Source of the DNA: Ichthyophis bannanicus
Lineage: Eukaryota; Chordata; Amphibia; Gymnophiona; Ichthyophiidae
Direction: 5' to 3'
Length of the DNA stretch: 64,000 bases
Assembly: GCA_033557465.1 (NCBI GenBank)
Contig: CM066040.1
Location: 322,790,297-322,854,296 of the forward strand
The notes beneath the pieces were generated by a model. The model saw only the letters and a list, made by a program, of their open reading frames with translations, made no database searches and was not told where the DNA came from. The translations under genes were made by a program, and so were the position numbers. This document shows positions 42,326 to 54,634 of this stretch, piece by piece (the stretch's first letter is position 1; every line of letters starts with the position of its first letter).

Positions 42326-44554
42326 GGCATGCAGAGAGGCCCCTGAGTCAAAAGATCCCTGCGAACCGGAAGCTTCCAGGGGTCCTCCACTAAGAGCCTC
42401 ACCAAGTCCGCATACCACAGTCTTTGTGGCCAATCCGGAGCAATGAGGATCACTCTCCCCTTGTGAAGCTCTATGCACTGCAACACTCGACCGATTAACA
42501 CCCACGGTGGGAACACATACAGGCGTTGATCCTCTGGCCAGACATGAATGAGAGCGTCTAGGCCTTCCGACATTCTCTCCTTTCGTCTGCTGAAGAATTG
42601 ACTGACCTTTGCCGACTGGAAGGTCGCCATGAGATCCATCACCGGAGTCCCCCAGTGATGTACCAACATTTCGAACACCTCTGGATGTAGAACCCACTCC
42701 CCCGGGTCTACCCTCACACGACTCAAGAAATCAGCCTCTACATTGTCCACTCACGTGACGTGTGCTGCCGACAAGGCTACCAGATTCTGCTCGGCCCATT
42801 CGAACAAACTCTCTGCCTCGGCTTCCAGTGCAATACTGCTGGTGCCCCCTTGGCGGTTTATGTAAGCTACCGCTGTTGCGTTGTCTGAGAACACTCAAAT
42901 GGCCTTTTCTTGCAGATATGGGCGAAACTCCCTCAGAGCTAATGCCACCGCCCTCAACTCTAACCTGCTGATTGACCACGTCCTTTCCAGGGCGGACCAC
43001 TCTCCTTGCGCTAGTCGACCTTGATAATGGGCTCCCCAGCCCTGTAGACTGGCATCTGTTGTAAGGGATAACCAAGTTGGCTCTTCTAACGACATTCCCC
43101 TTTCTAGATAGCCTGGAGTCAACCACCATCGAAGAGCTTGGCAAGTCTGAGGTGGACAAAGCAACCTCTGGGACAGGGAGTCCCTTTGATGCGACCACCG
43201 TCGCAACAATGCTCTCTGCAAAGGCCTCATGTGGGCGCGTGCCCATGGTACCAACTCCAGGGTTGCCGCCATGGTCCCTAATACCTGAAGATAATCCCAG
43301 GCCGTGGGTCCCTGCTTGCTGAGAAACCAAGAAATCAACTTCCGGAGCCCCAACATCCGCTGACGCGGTAGAAAGACTCGACCGACCCTCGTATCAAACC
43401 GCGCTCTGAGATACTCCAGATTTTGAGACGGTTCCAACTTGCTCTTTGCTACGTTGACCACCCAACCGAGGCTCTGCAGCAGAGCTACTACTTTGGACGT
43501 CGCTGACACACTCTCCTCCCGGGACTTCGCCCTGATCAACCAATCGTCCAGATACAGATGAACCAACACTCCTTCCTTCCGCAAGGCCGCCGCCGCCACC
43601 ACCATCACCTTGGTGAACGTGCGCGGCGCGGTTGCTAGGCCAAATGGCAGTGCCTGAAACTGAAAATGCCCCATAGGCACCGCAAAACGGAGGACTTTTT
43701 GATGTTCCTGCCGTATTGGAATGTGAAGATACGCCTCCGATAGGTCTAAGGACATCAGAAACTCCCCCTTTCTGACCGCTATGATCACTGCTCTGAGAGT
43801 CTCCATTCGAAAATGAGAAACCCGGAGACAGCAATTTACCCTTTTCAAATTTATTTATTTAGTAAACACTTGTATACCGCTGCTTCCTACGATCAGCAGC
43901 GGTTTACTTTACAGAATCATAATGCATTGTACAGTGCATTGAGATTTTTCAGTTTTACATTTTGATTAGTCAATGATTTACGTAACACGGGATAAACAGT
44001 TGTATACAATATACAGTTGATTATAGCACACAGATTAGGGTATACATTTGATTTCAATAGGTTGGGAGGGGCCCCATATATACAATTTATACAGAGTTGA
44101 TTAGAAAATCTAGAATAGGCCGCCATGTGCCTTCTTTCTTTGGAACTACGAAGTAAATGGAGTATCGACCGCAACCTAACTGGTCTGGAGGAACCGGTAC
44201 AATTGCCTTGAGAAATAATAGCCTTTGTACCGTCTCCCTCACTGCTGCGCGCTTTGCCCTTGCTGTGCACGGCGATCGAACGAAGGAGTCGGTCACTGGC
44301 CGATGCAACTCCAATGCATAACCTTCTTGAATCACCTCTAACACCCACCGATCGGAAGTGAGTCGGGCCCAGGCCGGGTAAAACTCCCGTAACCGACCTC
44401 CTATGGGAACTAGCTCCCCCTGGACCCTCGTGGCTTCATTGCGACTTTCTGAAAGTGGAGGAAGAGGTCGCAGGCATAAACCCCCTGCTCGCTCCTCGAA
44501 ACCCCCGAAAACTTTGGTTGTGCGTAGGAAAACGCCCCCGTTGTCCCTGTCCAA
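42274..44554 (-). pseudogene. E3 RT-RNase H, two stops and one insertion
   Basis: RT starts with FVVPKKEGTWRPILDF near 44115. It is interrupted by a 250-base antisense repeat, then resumes VNCCLRVSHFRMETL, LPFGLATAPRTFT and catalytic YLDDW (43540-43554). RNase H: TTDASLQGWGAH and ISRLELRAV. In-frame stops at 42895-42897 (in AI-stop-VFSD, probably a lost CGA) and near 42752 (HVT-stop-VDN). The C-terminal module reads HHWGTPVMDLMAT and WPQRLWYADLVRLL, ending LTAWLLSGLG. Confidence 0.88.
43849..44095 (-). repeat. Tail repeat inserted in E3 RT
   Basis: AATTTATTTATTTAGTAAAC and TATACCGCTGCTTCCTACG, AGCAGCGGTTTAC: a 250-base antisense SINE/LINE-tail repeat that splits ILDF from VNCC of the RT. Confidence 0.7.
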
Positions 44555-45902
44555 ACTTCGGAGAGCGAAACTGGCGAAACTCCCGTTGCTGCCCCCGAGG
44601 CCCGGGACCGGGACGCCCTTGCTTTTGCTTGTCCTCTGGCAACCTACTCTTGGATTCTCCCAAATCCTTTACTAGCTTATCCAAGTCTTCTCCAAAAAGT
44701 AACTTAATGCGGAAAGGAAGCTTACTCAACCTAGCTTTAGAAGAGCCATCCGCTGCCCAAATGCACAGCCAAAGACATCTCCTTCCCACAACCACCAAAG
44801 CCATACTTTTCGCCAACCCTCGGATAAGATCATAATGAGTATCCGCTAGATACGCTGCGCCCAATTCCAACCTGGATGCCTCTTCGGTCTCCTCCACCGA
44901 GCGCTCCCCCTGAATCCGCTGCGCCCACCGTAAACAGGCTCTGGCCACCCAAGCCCCACAAATAGACGCCTGTAAGGATAGTGCATTTGCCTCAAAAACT
45001 TGTTTTAACAAGGTCTCTAATTTACGGTCCTGCGCATCTTTGAGCGCCGCCGACCCTTCTACCGGAATGGTAGTTTTCTTGGTCACCACGGACACTGCAG
45101 CATCCACTCGCGGAGCTTTAAACAACTCCCTATCCTGATCCAACAAGGGGTAAAGCCGCGACATCACTCTAGATCCCTTCAGCACGGCTTCAGGCATATC
45201 CCACTCTTCCTGAATCATTTCTTTAAACACTCTGTGTACTGGGAATGCCCTCTGCATCTTCCGAAAAGCCTGCAGTAAAGGATCCTCCAAGGTAGAATCC
45301 TCCGCCGGCCCTCCGGTTGGCATATTCAGAGCCTTGAGGGACTCCACAATGAGTGCCGGTAATTCCTCTCTACGGGACACTCGAACTACTCTCACCTTCC
45401 TCTAGATCTCCTCCAGGCCCTCCTCTAGGTCTGCCTCCTCTGAGCGCATGTCCTCAGACATGACCGACGGCTCTAACCGATCCCTATCTGCTCTGGCTCT
45501 TTTTGCACTGCCGCCAGCAACGTCTGGTGGCAAAGGAGAACCCGGTCTCTTTCCTCTGAGTCCATCCCCTGAGGCCCCTGTTACCGGCGCCCCCTGTGGG
45601 CTACCCAATGCCTTCTGGATCAATGCCATAAAATCTGAAGAGAAAATAGCTGCCAAACTCCCAGAAAGAGACGTTTGGGAAAGCGGTGGATCCGGTACGC
45701 AAGAAGCACTGGGCCCCGGCTCAGGATCAGGCAGAGAAGGAATGATGAGCTCAACGTCCTTCGAGCTCTCCTGCCCCCCTACCTCTGCGGCTGATGCTAG
45801 CTCCCTAGCCTCAGATTTGTTGCTACAGCCCCTGCACACGCCGTCCTGCGTCACTGAACTACTCCTGGCCCCACACAGGAGACAGAGCTGTTTGGCAAGC
45901 AT
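44436..45902 (-). pseudogene. E3 gag, one nonsense codon
   Basis: Starts at ATG 45902 (MLAKQLCLLCG); the frame is open a little upstream but without a better ATG. CLLC and CRGC form a likely zinc ribbon. A single TAG at 45402-45404 interrupts an otherwise open 488-codon frame. Conserved core: FPVHRVFKEMIQEEW, VSVVTKKTTIPVEGSAAL and DRKLETLLKQVFEANALSL. The tail is Gly, Arg, Phe-rich (RGFRGASRGF), RGG-like and probably RNA-binding. Colinear with E4 gag; different from group A gag. Confidence 0.88.
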
Positions 45903-46639
45903 GCTGAACTCACCGAAAAGGAAACCCAAAAAATAAATCTTTTTTTTTTTTTCAAATTAACCCTTCAGCCTCGTTTCCCCAGATAAAACCTGAAGAAAAC
46001 TGCTGAAAACGAGGCTCCCGAACAACCTATAAGCCCCCGAAGCCCCACAACTGCCAACGGCGATTTTCCCACGCGAAGCACATGCGGTCTGGCCTGACAC
46101 CTCACAAACTGCCGTTGCTGTCTAAAACCACCGTCTTACCTCTAGTTCCTCTGGCGCTGCGTCGGCAGCGATCTGGCCTGTGCTCTCCTGTCCCGCAGGA
46201 GTCGACTGGGGCACCAGCATTTGAGCGGCAGTCAAACACACTCGACACAGCTTCTACTGGACAGGGCGGCTCTAAGTGCTAGCAGGCAAGACATCTGCAC
46301 GCTGAGCTCAGCCCCCCCCCCCCCCGCTGGTTCCTGTGCCTCTCTCAATCAGCACGGTAACCAACTGCCGATCCTCTTCCTCAGCCTGCTTCTGTTAATC
46401 AGCAGGCTGCCGACTGTCCCTGAGACGGGGGGCTAAGAAGAAAAAATAAAAAACAAGGGCCAGGAACAGAGGACCTCAGGGCAACGGAAGGCCAGATTAC
46501 CTGCCGAAGGGTCAGGTAGCAATGGAACTAACTCCCCTTCTGACCTTAACTTAATTTAAACCCCCTTTTTCCTTTCTTTGTTTTTTTTTTTTGTTTTTTT
46601 AAATCTAAGATCTGCTTAATCGTTCCTCAAGTGAGCCCC
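45903..46639 (-). other. E3 5' untranslated region
   Basis: GC-rich, with a C-run of about 17 at 46308-46324. No coding frame is shared with other copies. It lies between the gag ATG and the terminal repeat. Confidence 0.5.
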
Positions 46640-46816
46640 AAATCCCTGGGCTCACCAACCCTCTAGCTGCTTTGGAGACTGATAACTGGTGTGAGGAGGT
46701 GGTGCCACTTCTTATATACCGGTGACATCACAACAGTGAAGTTTCTCAGTCTCCAAAGCTGCTAGATGAGGTTGACAACCCCAGAGATTCTGGGACTAGA
46801 CTGGAGGGATGATCTG
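46640..46816 (-). repeat. E3 5'-side inverted terminal repeat
   Basis: Holds an internal dyad, CTAGCTGCTTTGGAGACTGA against TCAGTCTCCAAAGCTGCTAG, plus TATATACCGGTGACATCACA, the promoter-like block seen in the other repeat. Confidence 0.85.
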
Positions 46817-47560
46817 GAAATGGCAAATGAACAGAGATCCTGGTAAGAAACATTAAGACAGAGGAAAGCAGAAACCAGAGACTGGGAATGAGAAGATTAG
46901 GAAAAATAAGCAAAGGCAGAAAAACAAATTTTACTTTCAAATTAGTGATTGTGTAGCGGCAGAGCGCAAACAATCCAATAATACCAGGAGTCTGGAATAT
47001 CGAAGTTACTACAAATTTACATCTCCTATCTTTATATTCTGCATAGTACATGGGAAACGCATTGGTGATATGTGTGCTTGGAAATCATACGCTGCTGTCA
47101 CAAGATTGGGGGAGGAGGAGCGGGGAGGGAGAATGACTCCCTTTTCCCTCCTTGCATTGCTTAATGCTGGAACTAAGGGAGACCCTCCCAGCTTGCAATA
47201 ACAAGTATCTCAGACCTCCCTACAACAATCAGGTAGCTTTATTAACAATGTTAAAATAATCAAACGAATTAGTAAAAGCAAGACTTCCCTTTGCTAAATC
47301 CATGTTGACTCTGCCCCATGAAGCCATATCGAGTCAGATGGCCAACTCATTCTTTCCCCCCTAAACATCAATGCAACCATCCTCATACTGTGGATACCCA
47401 GAGTATGCTTTCAAAAACGATAAAATTCACTTGCTTTCTTACAAAACTTCACTATTGTGTGAATGAGTGGATTGAAAGCTGTTGTGGGGTGAGCAGGGGA
47501 GACAGAAGGGTCCTAGGGCTAAATCGTTTCTTGCTCAGAAGGAAGCATGTTGGGCCCTAG
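46817..47560. other. No gene; possible CR1 trace
   Basis: TTTGCTAAATCCATGTTGAC at about 47288-47310 looks like an antisense CR1 trace. The rest is unidentified. Confidence 0.3.
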
Positions 47561-48037
47561 TCGCCCAGGTAACCGTGCACTGGCAGTGCCGCGCAGGGCC
47601 TTGCAGCACATACTGCAGCCTGCACTGCAAATAAATCTCCCTGGCAACAGCAGCACTGCATCCACTAGCACATCATCGCTCTCTCGCCAGAAATCCGCAA
47701 TTCTATCAGCATAATGACGGAAAAAACCCTTCCCCCTCTTCCGTCCATTTTCCCTTTCAATGCAAAGCCGGTTGGCCCTTCCCCAGTTCACAAATTTACG
47801 CCGTCACCCCGTCCATGAGAAGACTAAAAACTACAACTCCCACAATCCTCCCATGCCGTTACCGCCATATTGGACTCGCAACCACACTTGAATGCGATAG
47901 GGTAGGACTCTCAGCGGCGTGGCCCCACCTTCCGGTCGTCCATTGGCTTGCGATCCCGGCAGGCGGACGACGGATTGGTGGAGCGGTGGTGTCGCTCAGT
48001 GGCGTCTCCATAGACAGGGTGAGAGTGAGAGGTGAGT
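47561..48037 (+). promoter_or_regulatory. CpG-island promoter with candidate first exon
   Basis: A CpG-rich block in an AT-rich setting. It holds ACTACAACTCCCACAATCC (47830-47848, like the ZNF143/SBS element), ACCGCCATATTGG (47861-47873, YY1-like), an ETS-like CTTCCGG (47929), and inverted CCAAT boxes at 47942 and 47974. AGAG followed by GTGAGT (donor GT at 48032-48033) fits the end of a non-coding first exon on the plus strand. These combinations are typical of TATA-less housekeeping promoters. The gene itself is not identified, and a divergent minus-strand transcript is possible. Confidence 0.5.
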
Positions 48038-51000
48038 CGGTGTGTTGGGGGACTCATGTGCTGGTGTTAAAGCAATGTAAAGTGCTGCATCTCCTCCCGC
48101 TTTTGGGGGTGTCAGGGGCTGCTGAGTGGGATTAGCTGGCTTGGGGCTACGTGTCTGCAGGGGTAGGGGTGCTGCCCGGGCTGCAGGCAGTGCCTGGTGA
48201 CGGGGTCCTTGCAGTGCTGTGATGTCAGGCTGCGTTCCAATGGGAGAGTGGGGCGCTGGGTAGGGGCCTGGAAGTGCTCTACAGTGCTCTGGGGGCCTGG
48301 ACCTCGGGACCTGAGAAGTGGTAGGGTGCTAGCTGAAAGCTTGTACTGCCCTTTGGTTCTGACTTGAGGTCTTGGGAGGGGTAGAGAAGAATGCAGTCCT
48401 GTCTCTTTAGTACTGAAACTGGATCTCTGCATGGCTGCTTTTGCTGCTGGGGGAAAAAGTTACTCTAATAGGCTAATAATGAGCCTGCATATGGACGAAA
48501 AGGTGGGAGAAGTGGAATGAACCATATTTGCTAGCCATAGGCTAGGGCTTGAGAGGATTAAGAGAAAGGCATGTGGTTTAGGGGTTTGATCAGGCGAGAG
48601 GAAGAGAAGATGAATTTTAGGGCATGTATGAAAAATGTTTTTAAAATGGGTGGAAAATTATAAGTTGTATGGCGTGTTTGAAGCTATCTTTTAAAATTTT
48701 TTGCTATTGTGTTTGGCCTTTGTAGCACCATGTAAGTATCTAATAGTAGTAGTAATCAGAGACCCTCTGTACCTACACACACTTTGCAAGCTACAGTTTT
48801 CTTGAAGTTTTATTTTCATTTGATAGAGAAATTGATTACATCAATCTCCTATACCTGTGTAACAGTGTGCATGAATGGATTCAGTTCGGGCTAGCACTGC
48901 AAGTCTCTGTCACCAACTACCTAGAACAGGTACTAAATGATTTTCGTAGCTCAATGCAGGTATTTTGGATCTGTGTGGTCACAGAAACCCTTATACTGGG
49001 TTACTGGGAGTAGATTTTCATTAACTTCATTATTGTAGAACATTTTTTGCTTGTTCATGCTTTTGATTGTATAGACTCTTGCTGTTGTGGGGAGTTTAAT
49101 TTGATTATTGCTTGTGGTGTTTCTGAACTAGTGTGTGGAAATAGATCTTACAAAATATGGCGTATACATGATATAATTTATAATAATTTTAAGAAGAAAG
49201 ATCAGATTTTTAAGTGTCTTAATATTTGTATGGGCAATTCTGGGTACCTTTTTTGGATGTTAGTCTGGTATTAGACTTTTTTATAGTAAGTGCTATGGAA
49301 TATCCTTTGTTGTTTTCCATTTGTTTTAAATTCTTCAACTAATGTGCATAAATTGACCAACAACAAAATGTTAAATTGTACACATACTCAAGTTTTCAAA
49401 ACTCACATTGCTTTCTTTTCACTATGGATGTAAATATTTAAAAAGTTAACCATTTAAGTTGCCTGCAGTTGTGGGTGAATGGGTGTGACGTGCCCATGTA
49501 CCCCCCCTAGGCTGGCCAATATAGGCCCAGTTTGATGGATGTAGGGATGCACAGCAAAACGGTCTCCCTCCTTGCTACTAATGCATAAGGCCTGTGGCAC
49601 AAGAACTCACTTTGTGTGTATACTTTTTTTTTCTTCATTTTGAAAATCATGCTGAATGTCAAGAGCATCTTTTGGAATTTCTGCATGTTACATGGAGACC
49701 ATGCTTCTAATCTTATTTTGTCTTCAGCTTTTTGGTAATTTTTTTTTCAATCAGTTAACAGAATGTCCAACAGGAACCAGTGTTACTTTTTATTTTACTG
49801 ACCATTGTCTTAATGGCAGATCAAAACATGCCAATAAACATATTTCATCTTTCAATTCTAGGTACATAAAACATTTAGAATGATGACACTTTCAGCATTA
49901 TGATAAATTGCAAGGTGATGAAAGGGTCACTTGCTACTTCAGATATATTTTGTAGTTACATAAAATGATTGATTCTGAAAATGAAGAATGGATAGATAAA
50001 CTTAGCTTTGAAAACATTTATTCAGAATTTAATACCTAAAGCTTGATTAGCATGTGACGGACTGTATAGTAAGGTACTTATTTTGCCCCATGGACCAGTT
50101 TGACTTGTGTTATTCATGAAAAAGAATAAAGCATAAGAGTGTGAACTTGAAGTATTGTGGATGCTGCTGATAGAAGTTGCTGTATAAAATAAAGCCTGAA
50201 TGTTTCCCACCTATGGCTATTACGAGTTCCTGTGTGCTTGATTTATTGGTTAAAAATCACTATTGCACACTTGCAGTACACAGAGGAAATGGAATAGAAA
50301 GCTTAAGATGTTTTCTTTCTGTAGCTTATAGTCATTATCCAAGGATGTGAGTTGTTAATCTTGACATCTATAGCAAAATAATTCGGCATGAGTTGGTCAT
50401 TCTAGATTTCATTGTGCAGTGACTGAGGATTCAATTTGTGAAGTTGTTTTTCCAGATATGAATTGAAAATATAGGACAGCCTCGTGTATGTCTGAAGTGT
50501 TTTCAGTTTTACACTGTGGCTTCTATTGCTTCGTTAGATAACTTCATATCTTTTTGCACCTTACCTGTGTCTTTTCTAACAAATGTGGTTTTGTGCAACC
50601 CACAAACCCCAGAGTGCTTTAATCAAATTACAGAGTAGTCTGAAACCACAAATATCTGTTGCAGTGCTTTTTCTTTTAAACTAAGTTCTTTCTTCTGCTG
50701 TTTTGGGAGATCTCAATTAGCTGAAGTGCATATGATACTGCATGCATATAGCAAAATTGATACTGCATGCATGTCATCAACATTTGTCACAGCAGCTATC
50801 ATTCTGGCAAGTTTGTTATTGACTGTGCTAATGCATTTTCCGTTGATCTTTGGATTGGGGATTCTCCAGCCATAGGTATGTCTTCAAGAATGTCTTTGGT
50901 ATTGGATTATGGGTTTACTAAGAATTTGTGTGTGTTTGTTTTGACTGAGGTTAATGTAATCTCTTACAGGTTATAGGGTTTTATATTGCTCGGGTTTTTA

Positions 51001-51100
51001 ACTGAGAAGTCAGGGGAGCTATGGCTGCAACTCTAAACAAAGACATTGAAGGGTGGGGGATGACCTGCAGAGAGAAGCAGGTATTACTCTATCCACCTTA
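48038..51100. other. Sparse sequence, perhaps intronic
   Basis: AT-rich with no recognisable coding exon, RNA gene or element body. It could be the first intron of a gene starting at 48.0 kb. Confidence 0.35.
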
Positions 51101-51165
51101 CTGAGAAGACTAGATGGACCATACTGGTCCTTATTTGCCATTATTTACTATGTTACTATATTCGA
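51100..51165 (+). repeat. CR1-like 3' terminal motif
   Basis: GAAGACTAGATGGACCATAC and TTATTTACTATGTTACTATA match the CR1-type 3' terminus. No coding remains. Confidence 0.5.
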
Positions 51166-51481
51166 GCCTGAGTTTGTGTGGTGCCCAGGGCTTTAATCTA
51201 AAGTAAGAAATGAGGTGCAAGTACGTGATGAGTGTTTTTTAAATAAGGAAACTAAGGCTAGATATCACCTCTGTGTGGTCTATGTTAGACGTGCCTTTAT
51301 ATCTAAGAACCCAAACATGTTCCCTAGAGCAGAGGTGAACAAATGAGTAGGAGGGTGAGCATAGAGTGCTTCTATGCCACTCCTGCACTGATGGTACAGC
51401 TTGTTTGTCCTGCTGCAACTTACTTAAAAACAGAAGGCCCTGGAAACAGAAATGGATTCTGCTCTTATATTTTATGTAATG

Positions 51482-51620
51482 TTTCCTCTTCGTCTCTCCG
51501 GGCCAGTCCAGGAACATTAGGGTTGTCAACCTTCTCCAGCAGCTGAGGACTGAAATCTGAAGGTTTGCTGACATGCTATCCGGCTCCCCCTGCTGGCAGA
51601 ACCTCAGTCTTTCAGTCCTC
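51482..51620 (+). repeat. E4 left inverted terminal repeat
   Basis: Inverse of 56118-56240. Contains the dyad CAGCAGCTGAGGACTGAAA against TTTCAGTCCTCAGCAGCTGG. The outer end TTTCCTCTTCGTCTCTCC is repeated in the ICR. Confidence 0.88.
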
Positions 51621-52199
51621 AGCAGCTGGAAGGGACATAAGGCTGACTGGCTCCCGGAGAAACGAAAAGAAGTTTTAGGCTGGAGGCTAGTTTTTTTCTG
51701 TTTTGTTTTTCAATTCTGCAGGAGAGAGAGGTGCTTTAAGGGGAAGGACCCTAGCAGAGCTCTTCTCCGCAGACACGGAGATCAATTGATTTCACAGTTA
51801 AAACGGCCTGTTTTGGCACGGAGCAGTGGAGGCAGAGCCTGCCTCAGTCAACAGCTCCTGTTCCCGGGTGAGGGCGGAGAGAGGTGCTGGGAGCCCCAGA
51901 GACCGTCAGACTGCCTCTGGAGCCAAGTACACTCTACCGCTAGCAGCGGGAGTGAGTGACTTGGAGAGGAAAATACAGCAGTTTAGCGAAAGGCAGCAGG
52001 TACGTTAGAACCGGGCGGCTCAGCTCAATCAGATCGCAGGGTGATTTCTGCGGCGCTGTGCACCAGCATTGCTAAGGGCATGCATGCTGCCTGGCCTGAC
52101 GAGGTTCGTAGCTGTTGACAGGGGCTCTCAATCCCGGTGGTGGTGGTGTTGGCGTTTCATAGCAGGGGTTAAATTTGACGCGGTTACGGTCACGGCAGC

Positions 52200-53560
52200 A
52201 TGGAGAGCAGGCCAGAATCCGGTGATCCTTTAGGGGGCCCTCAGAGCTGCACAGAAATGGTGGGAACGGCGGCTATTTCAGATAAAACTTCCGTTCTGGG
52301 GTCTAGTCAGGAAAAGCCAGCAAAGAGGAAATCTAAATTTAAAAAGCCAGTTCAGGTGGAGGAAGCTCCTTCACAGTCATTGCCTGCAGCGCAGGGGGGC
52401 TTGGAGTCTGTTTTTTCAGCAGACTTTATTCTGGCTTTACATCAAGCTTATTGTTTAAAGTGGCAGCAAGTTCAGGGCAAGAGCCCTATCTCCATGCCCT
52501 CACAGAACCCAGACAAAGAAATCTCCCCGTTGGACCCGGGGGAAGGGCCTTCCAAATCGGCCCAGGGAACTGAGGTGCGCACCGATGGCATCGGTCAACT
52601 CATCTCAGGGCTCCAAGGGACAGAAGAAGGAGAGATCCTTTCAGTATCAGGTCTGGATCAATGGGCCACGGATCTGGAGGATGGTGAGATGGGGTCCAGC
52701 GAGGATCCTAATCTGTTTAGAGTGTTTAGGAAAGAGGAATTGGGGGCACTTATTGCCCAGACGCTGACAGCCCTAAATATCATTCTGCCAGCAGTTCAGG
52801 AAGAGCCCTTGGAGGATCCTCTACTCCAAGGCTTTAAAGCAGAGCAAAGGTATTTTCCTGTTCACAGGGTCATAAAGCAGATGGTAGAGTCTGAATGGGA
52901 ATGTCCGGAGGCTACCCTACAGAGAGCACGGACCATCAGACGAATGTACCCGTTATCACAAGAGGAGCAAGACTTATTGAAGATGCCTAAGGTGGATGCC
53001 TTGGTGTCAGCGGTGACTAAGAAAATGACAATTCCTGTGGAAGGCGGTGCGGCTCTTAAGGATTTACAGGATAGGAAATTAGAAACCCTTCTGAAACAGA
53101 CTTTTGAGACTTGCGCACTGTCGCTAAGAGCAGCTATCTGTGGGGCGTATGTCTCTAGGGCCTCCATTTGATGGATCAAGGCGGTACTCCAAAGGAGATG
53201 AGGAGGAAGGCGCAAAGTTGGAGTCAGCGGCAGCTTACCTAGCAGATACATTCTATGATCTGGTAAGGATTTCAGCGAAGTCCATGGCATCGGTAATTGC
53301 AGCCAGAAGGTTTCTCTGGCTGAGAAACTGGGCGGCTGATGCGTCATCCAAGGCGCGGCTCAGTAAGCTTCCGTACAAGGGCACGCTGCTCTGAGGCAGC
53401 CTTGGAGAAGATTGTAAAGGATCTCGGAGACTCCAAAGGGGGTCGCCTTCCAGAGGACTGCCTGAAGAGTCAGAAACCTAACAATTTGCACAAAGGTCCA
53501 TCTCGAGAGGTTCGCAGATTCAGAGGATCTCGCTTTGCCCTGTATCAAAGGGGATGCTTT
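52200..53560 (+). pseudogene. E4 gag, stop and frameshift
   Basis: The ATG at 52200 opens a 323-codon frame: SVFSADFILALHQAY, YFPVHRVIKQMVESEWECP, VTKKMTIPVEGGAAL and DRKLETLLKQTFE, ending at TGA 53169-53171. The following part is in other frames: SAAAYLADTFYDLVRISAKS, RNWAADASSKARLSKLP and LEKIVKDLGDSKGGRLPED. Colinear with E3 gag. The N-terminal Cys cluster of E3 is not seen. Confidence 0.85.
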
Positions 53561-53567
53561 GTGGCCA

Positions 53568-53685
53568 GAGGTATTAGCGTATGTGTGTCATATCCCCTCG
53601 TGTTTAAATGTATCTCCCAATTGACCGCTTTGACCCGGTGAAAAGCGGGATATAAATACAGCTAAATAAAATAAATAAAATAAAT
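53568..53685 (+). repeat. LINE-type tail in place of the E4 RT core
   Basis: ACCGCTTTGACCCGGTGAAA, AGCGGGATATAAATACAGC and an AAATA-type tail end at 53685. The next base starts MRPLQQALL, the E4 sequence that in E3 follows the RT domain. Confidence 0.7.
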
Positions 53686-54634
53686 ATGCGTCCATTGCAG
53701 CAGGCTTTGCTGACAAGGTGGTCGCCTCAGGATCATCCCCTAGATCGGAAGTTGACAAGGTCACAGGAAGTAAGCGACAGTCTACAGTGGTGGTTGGATC
53801 CCGCCCATCTTCGAGCGGGAGTTCCCTTACTACAACCGGACTGGGTGCTCATCACTACAGATGCCAGCCTCTTGGGCTGGGGGGCGCATTGTCAATCGCA
53901 CATGGCTCAAGGGTGTTGGCCTCCAGAGGTGATGGGTTATTCCATCAATCATTTGGAACTCAGAGCAGTGCACCTGGCTCTTCACGAACGTATCCATCTC
54001 ATGGAGTAAAAGGCAGTGCGAGTGTTCTCCAACAATGCAGTGACAGTGTCCTATATCAATCGGCAAGGGGGTACAGGCAGTGCGGCCTTGTTAGAGGAGA
54101 GTCAACGGTTGATGAGCTGGGTGGAGTCATCTGTTAGCTCTGTCGGCGGTGCATGTGGCAGGACGAGACAATGTACAGGCCGATTATCTCAGCTGGCATG
54201 TGATAGATCCGGGAGAATGGGAGTTGAATGCGGTGGTGTTTCACGATCTGACCTGATGATGGGGACAGCTGGTGATGGACCTGATGGCCACCTTCGACAA
54301 TGCCAAGGCGAGTCATTATTTTTTTCAGCAGGCGCAGAGAGCATATGTCGGAAGGGCTGGACGGCTTGGTGCAGCCGTGGCTGTCGGGTGCTCCTTTACT
54401 CCATGGCCAATGATAGGGCGAGTAATTTGGCGGATAGAGCGTCACGACAGTCGGGTGATTCTCATTGCCCCAGACTGGCCCAGGAGAGCATGGCATGTGG
54501 ACCTGGTGCGTCTCCTAATAGACAGTCCCTGGAAACTACCCACTCAGGCGAACCTTTTGTACCAGGGTCCGCTACTCATGCCGAATGTGGATCGCTTCTC
54601 GCTTACGGCTTGGCTCTTGAAAGGGAAAAGTTAA
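53686..54634 (+). pseudogene. E4 pol remnant: RNase H and C-terminal module
   Basis: MRPLQQALLTRWSP corresponds to the connection after RT in E3. RNase H: TTDASLLGWGAH and INHLELRAV; then TGA after HLME near 54008, and VFSNNAVTVSYINRQGGTG. The C-terminal module appears out of frame as MMDLMATFDNAKASHYFF and WPRRAWHVDLVRLL, ending LTAWLLKGKS at 54634. The RT palm is absent. Confidence 0.82.

Larger units (their letters stand above)
40675..46816 (-). mobile_element. DIRS retrotransposon E3 (group B)
   Basis: A 6.14-kb element on the minus strand with terminal repeats (about 40675-40850 and 46640-46816), an ICR at 41141-41229, gag 45902-44436, RT-RNase H 44554-42274 and YR about 42325-41252. 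The terminal repeats hold TGATGTCACCGGTATATAAG-like sequence. Defects are mostly single nonsense codons plus one antisense tail repeat in pol (43849-44095). Confidence 0.93.

Noticed and set aside
47519..47791. 90-codon minus-strand frame in the CpG island
   Set aside because: No recognisable domain and GC-rich composition; kept only as part of the promoter region.
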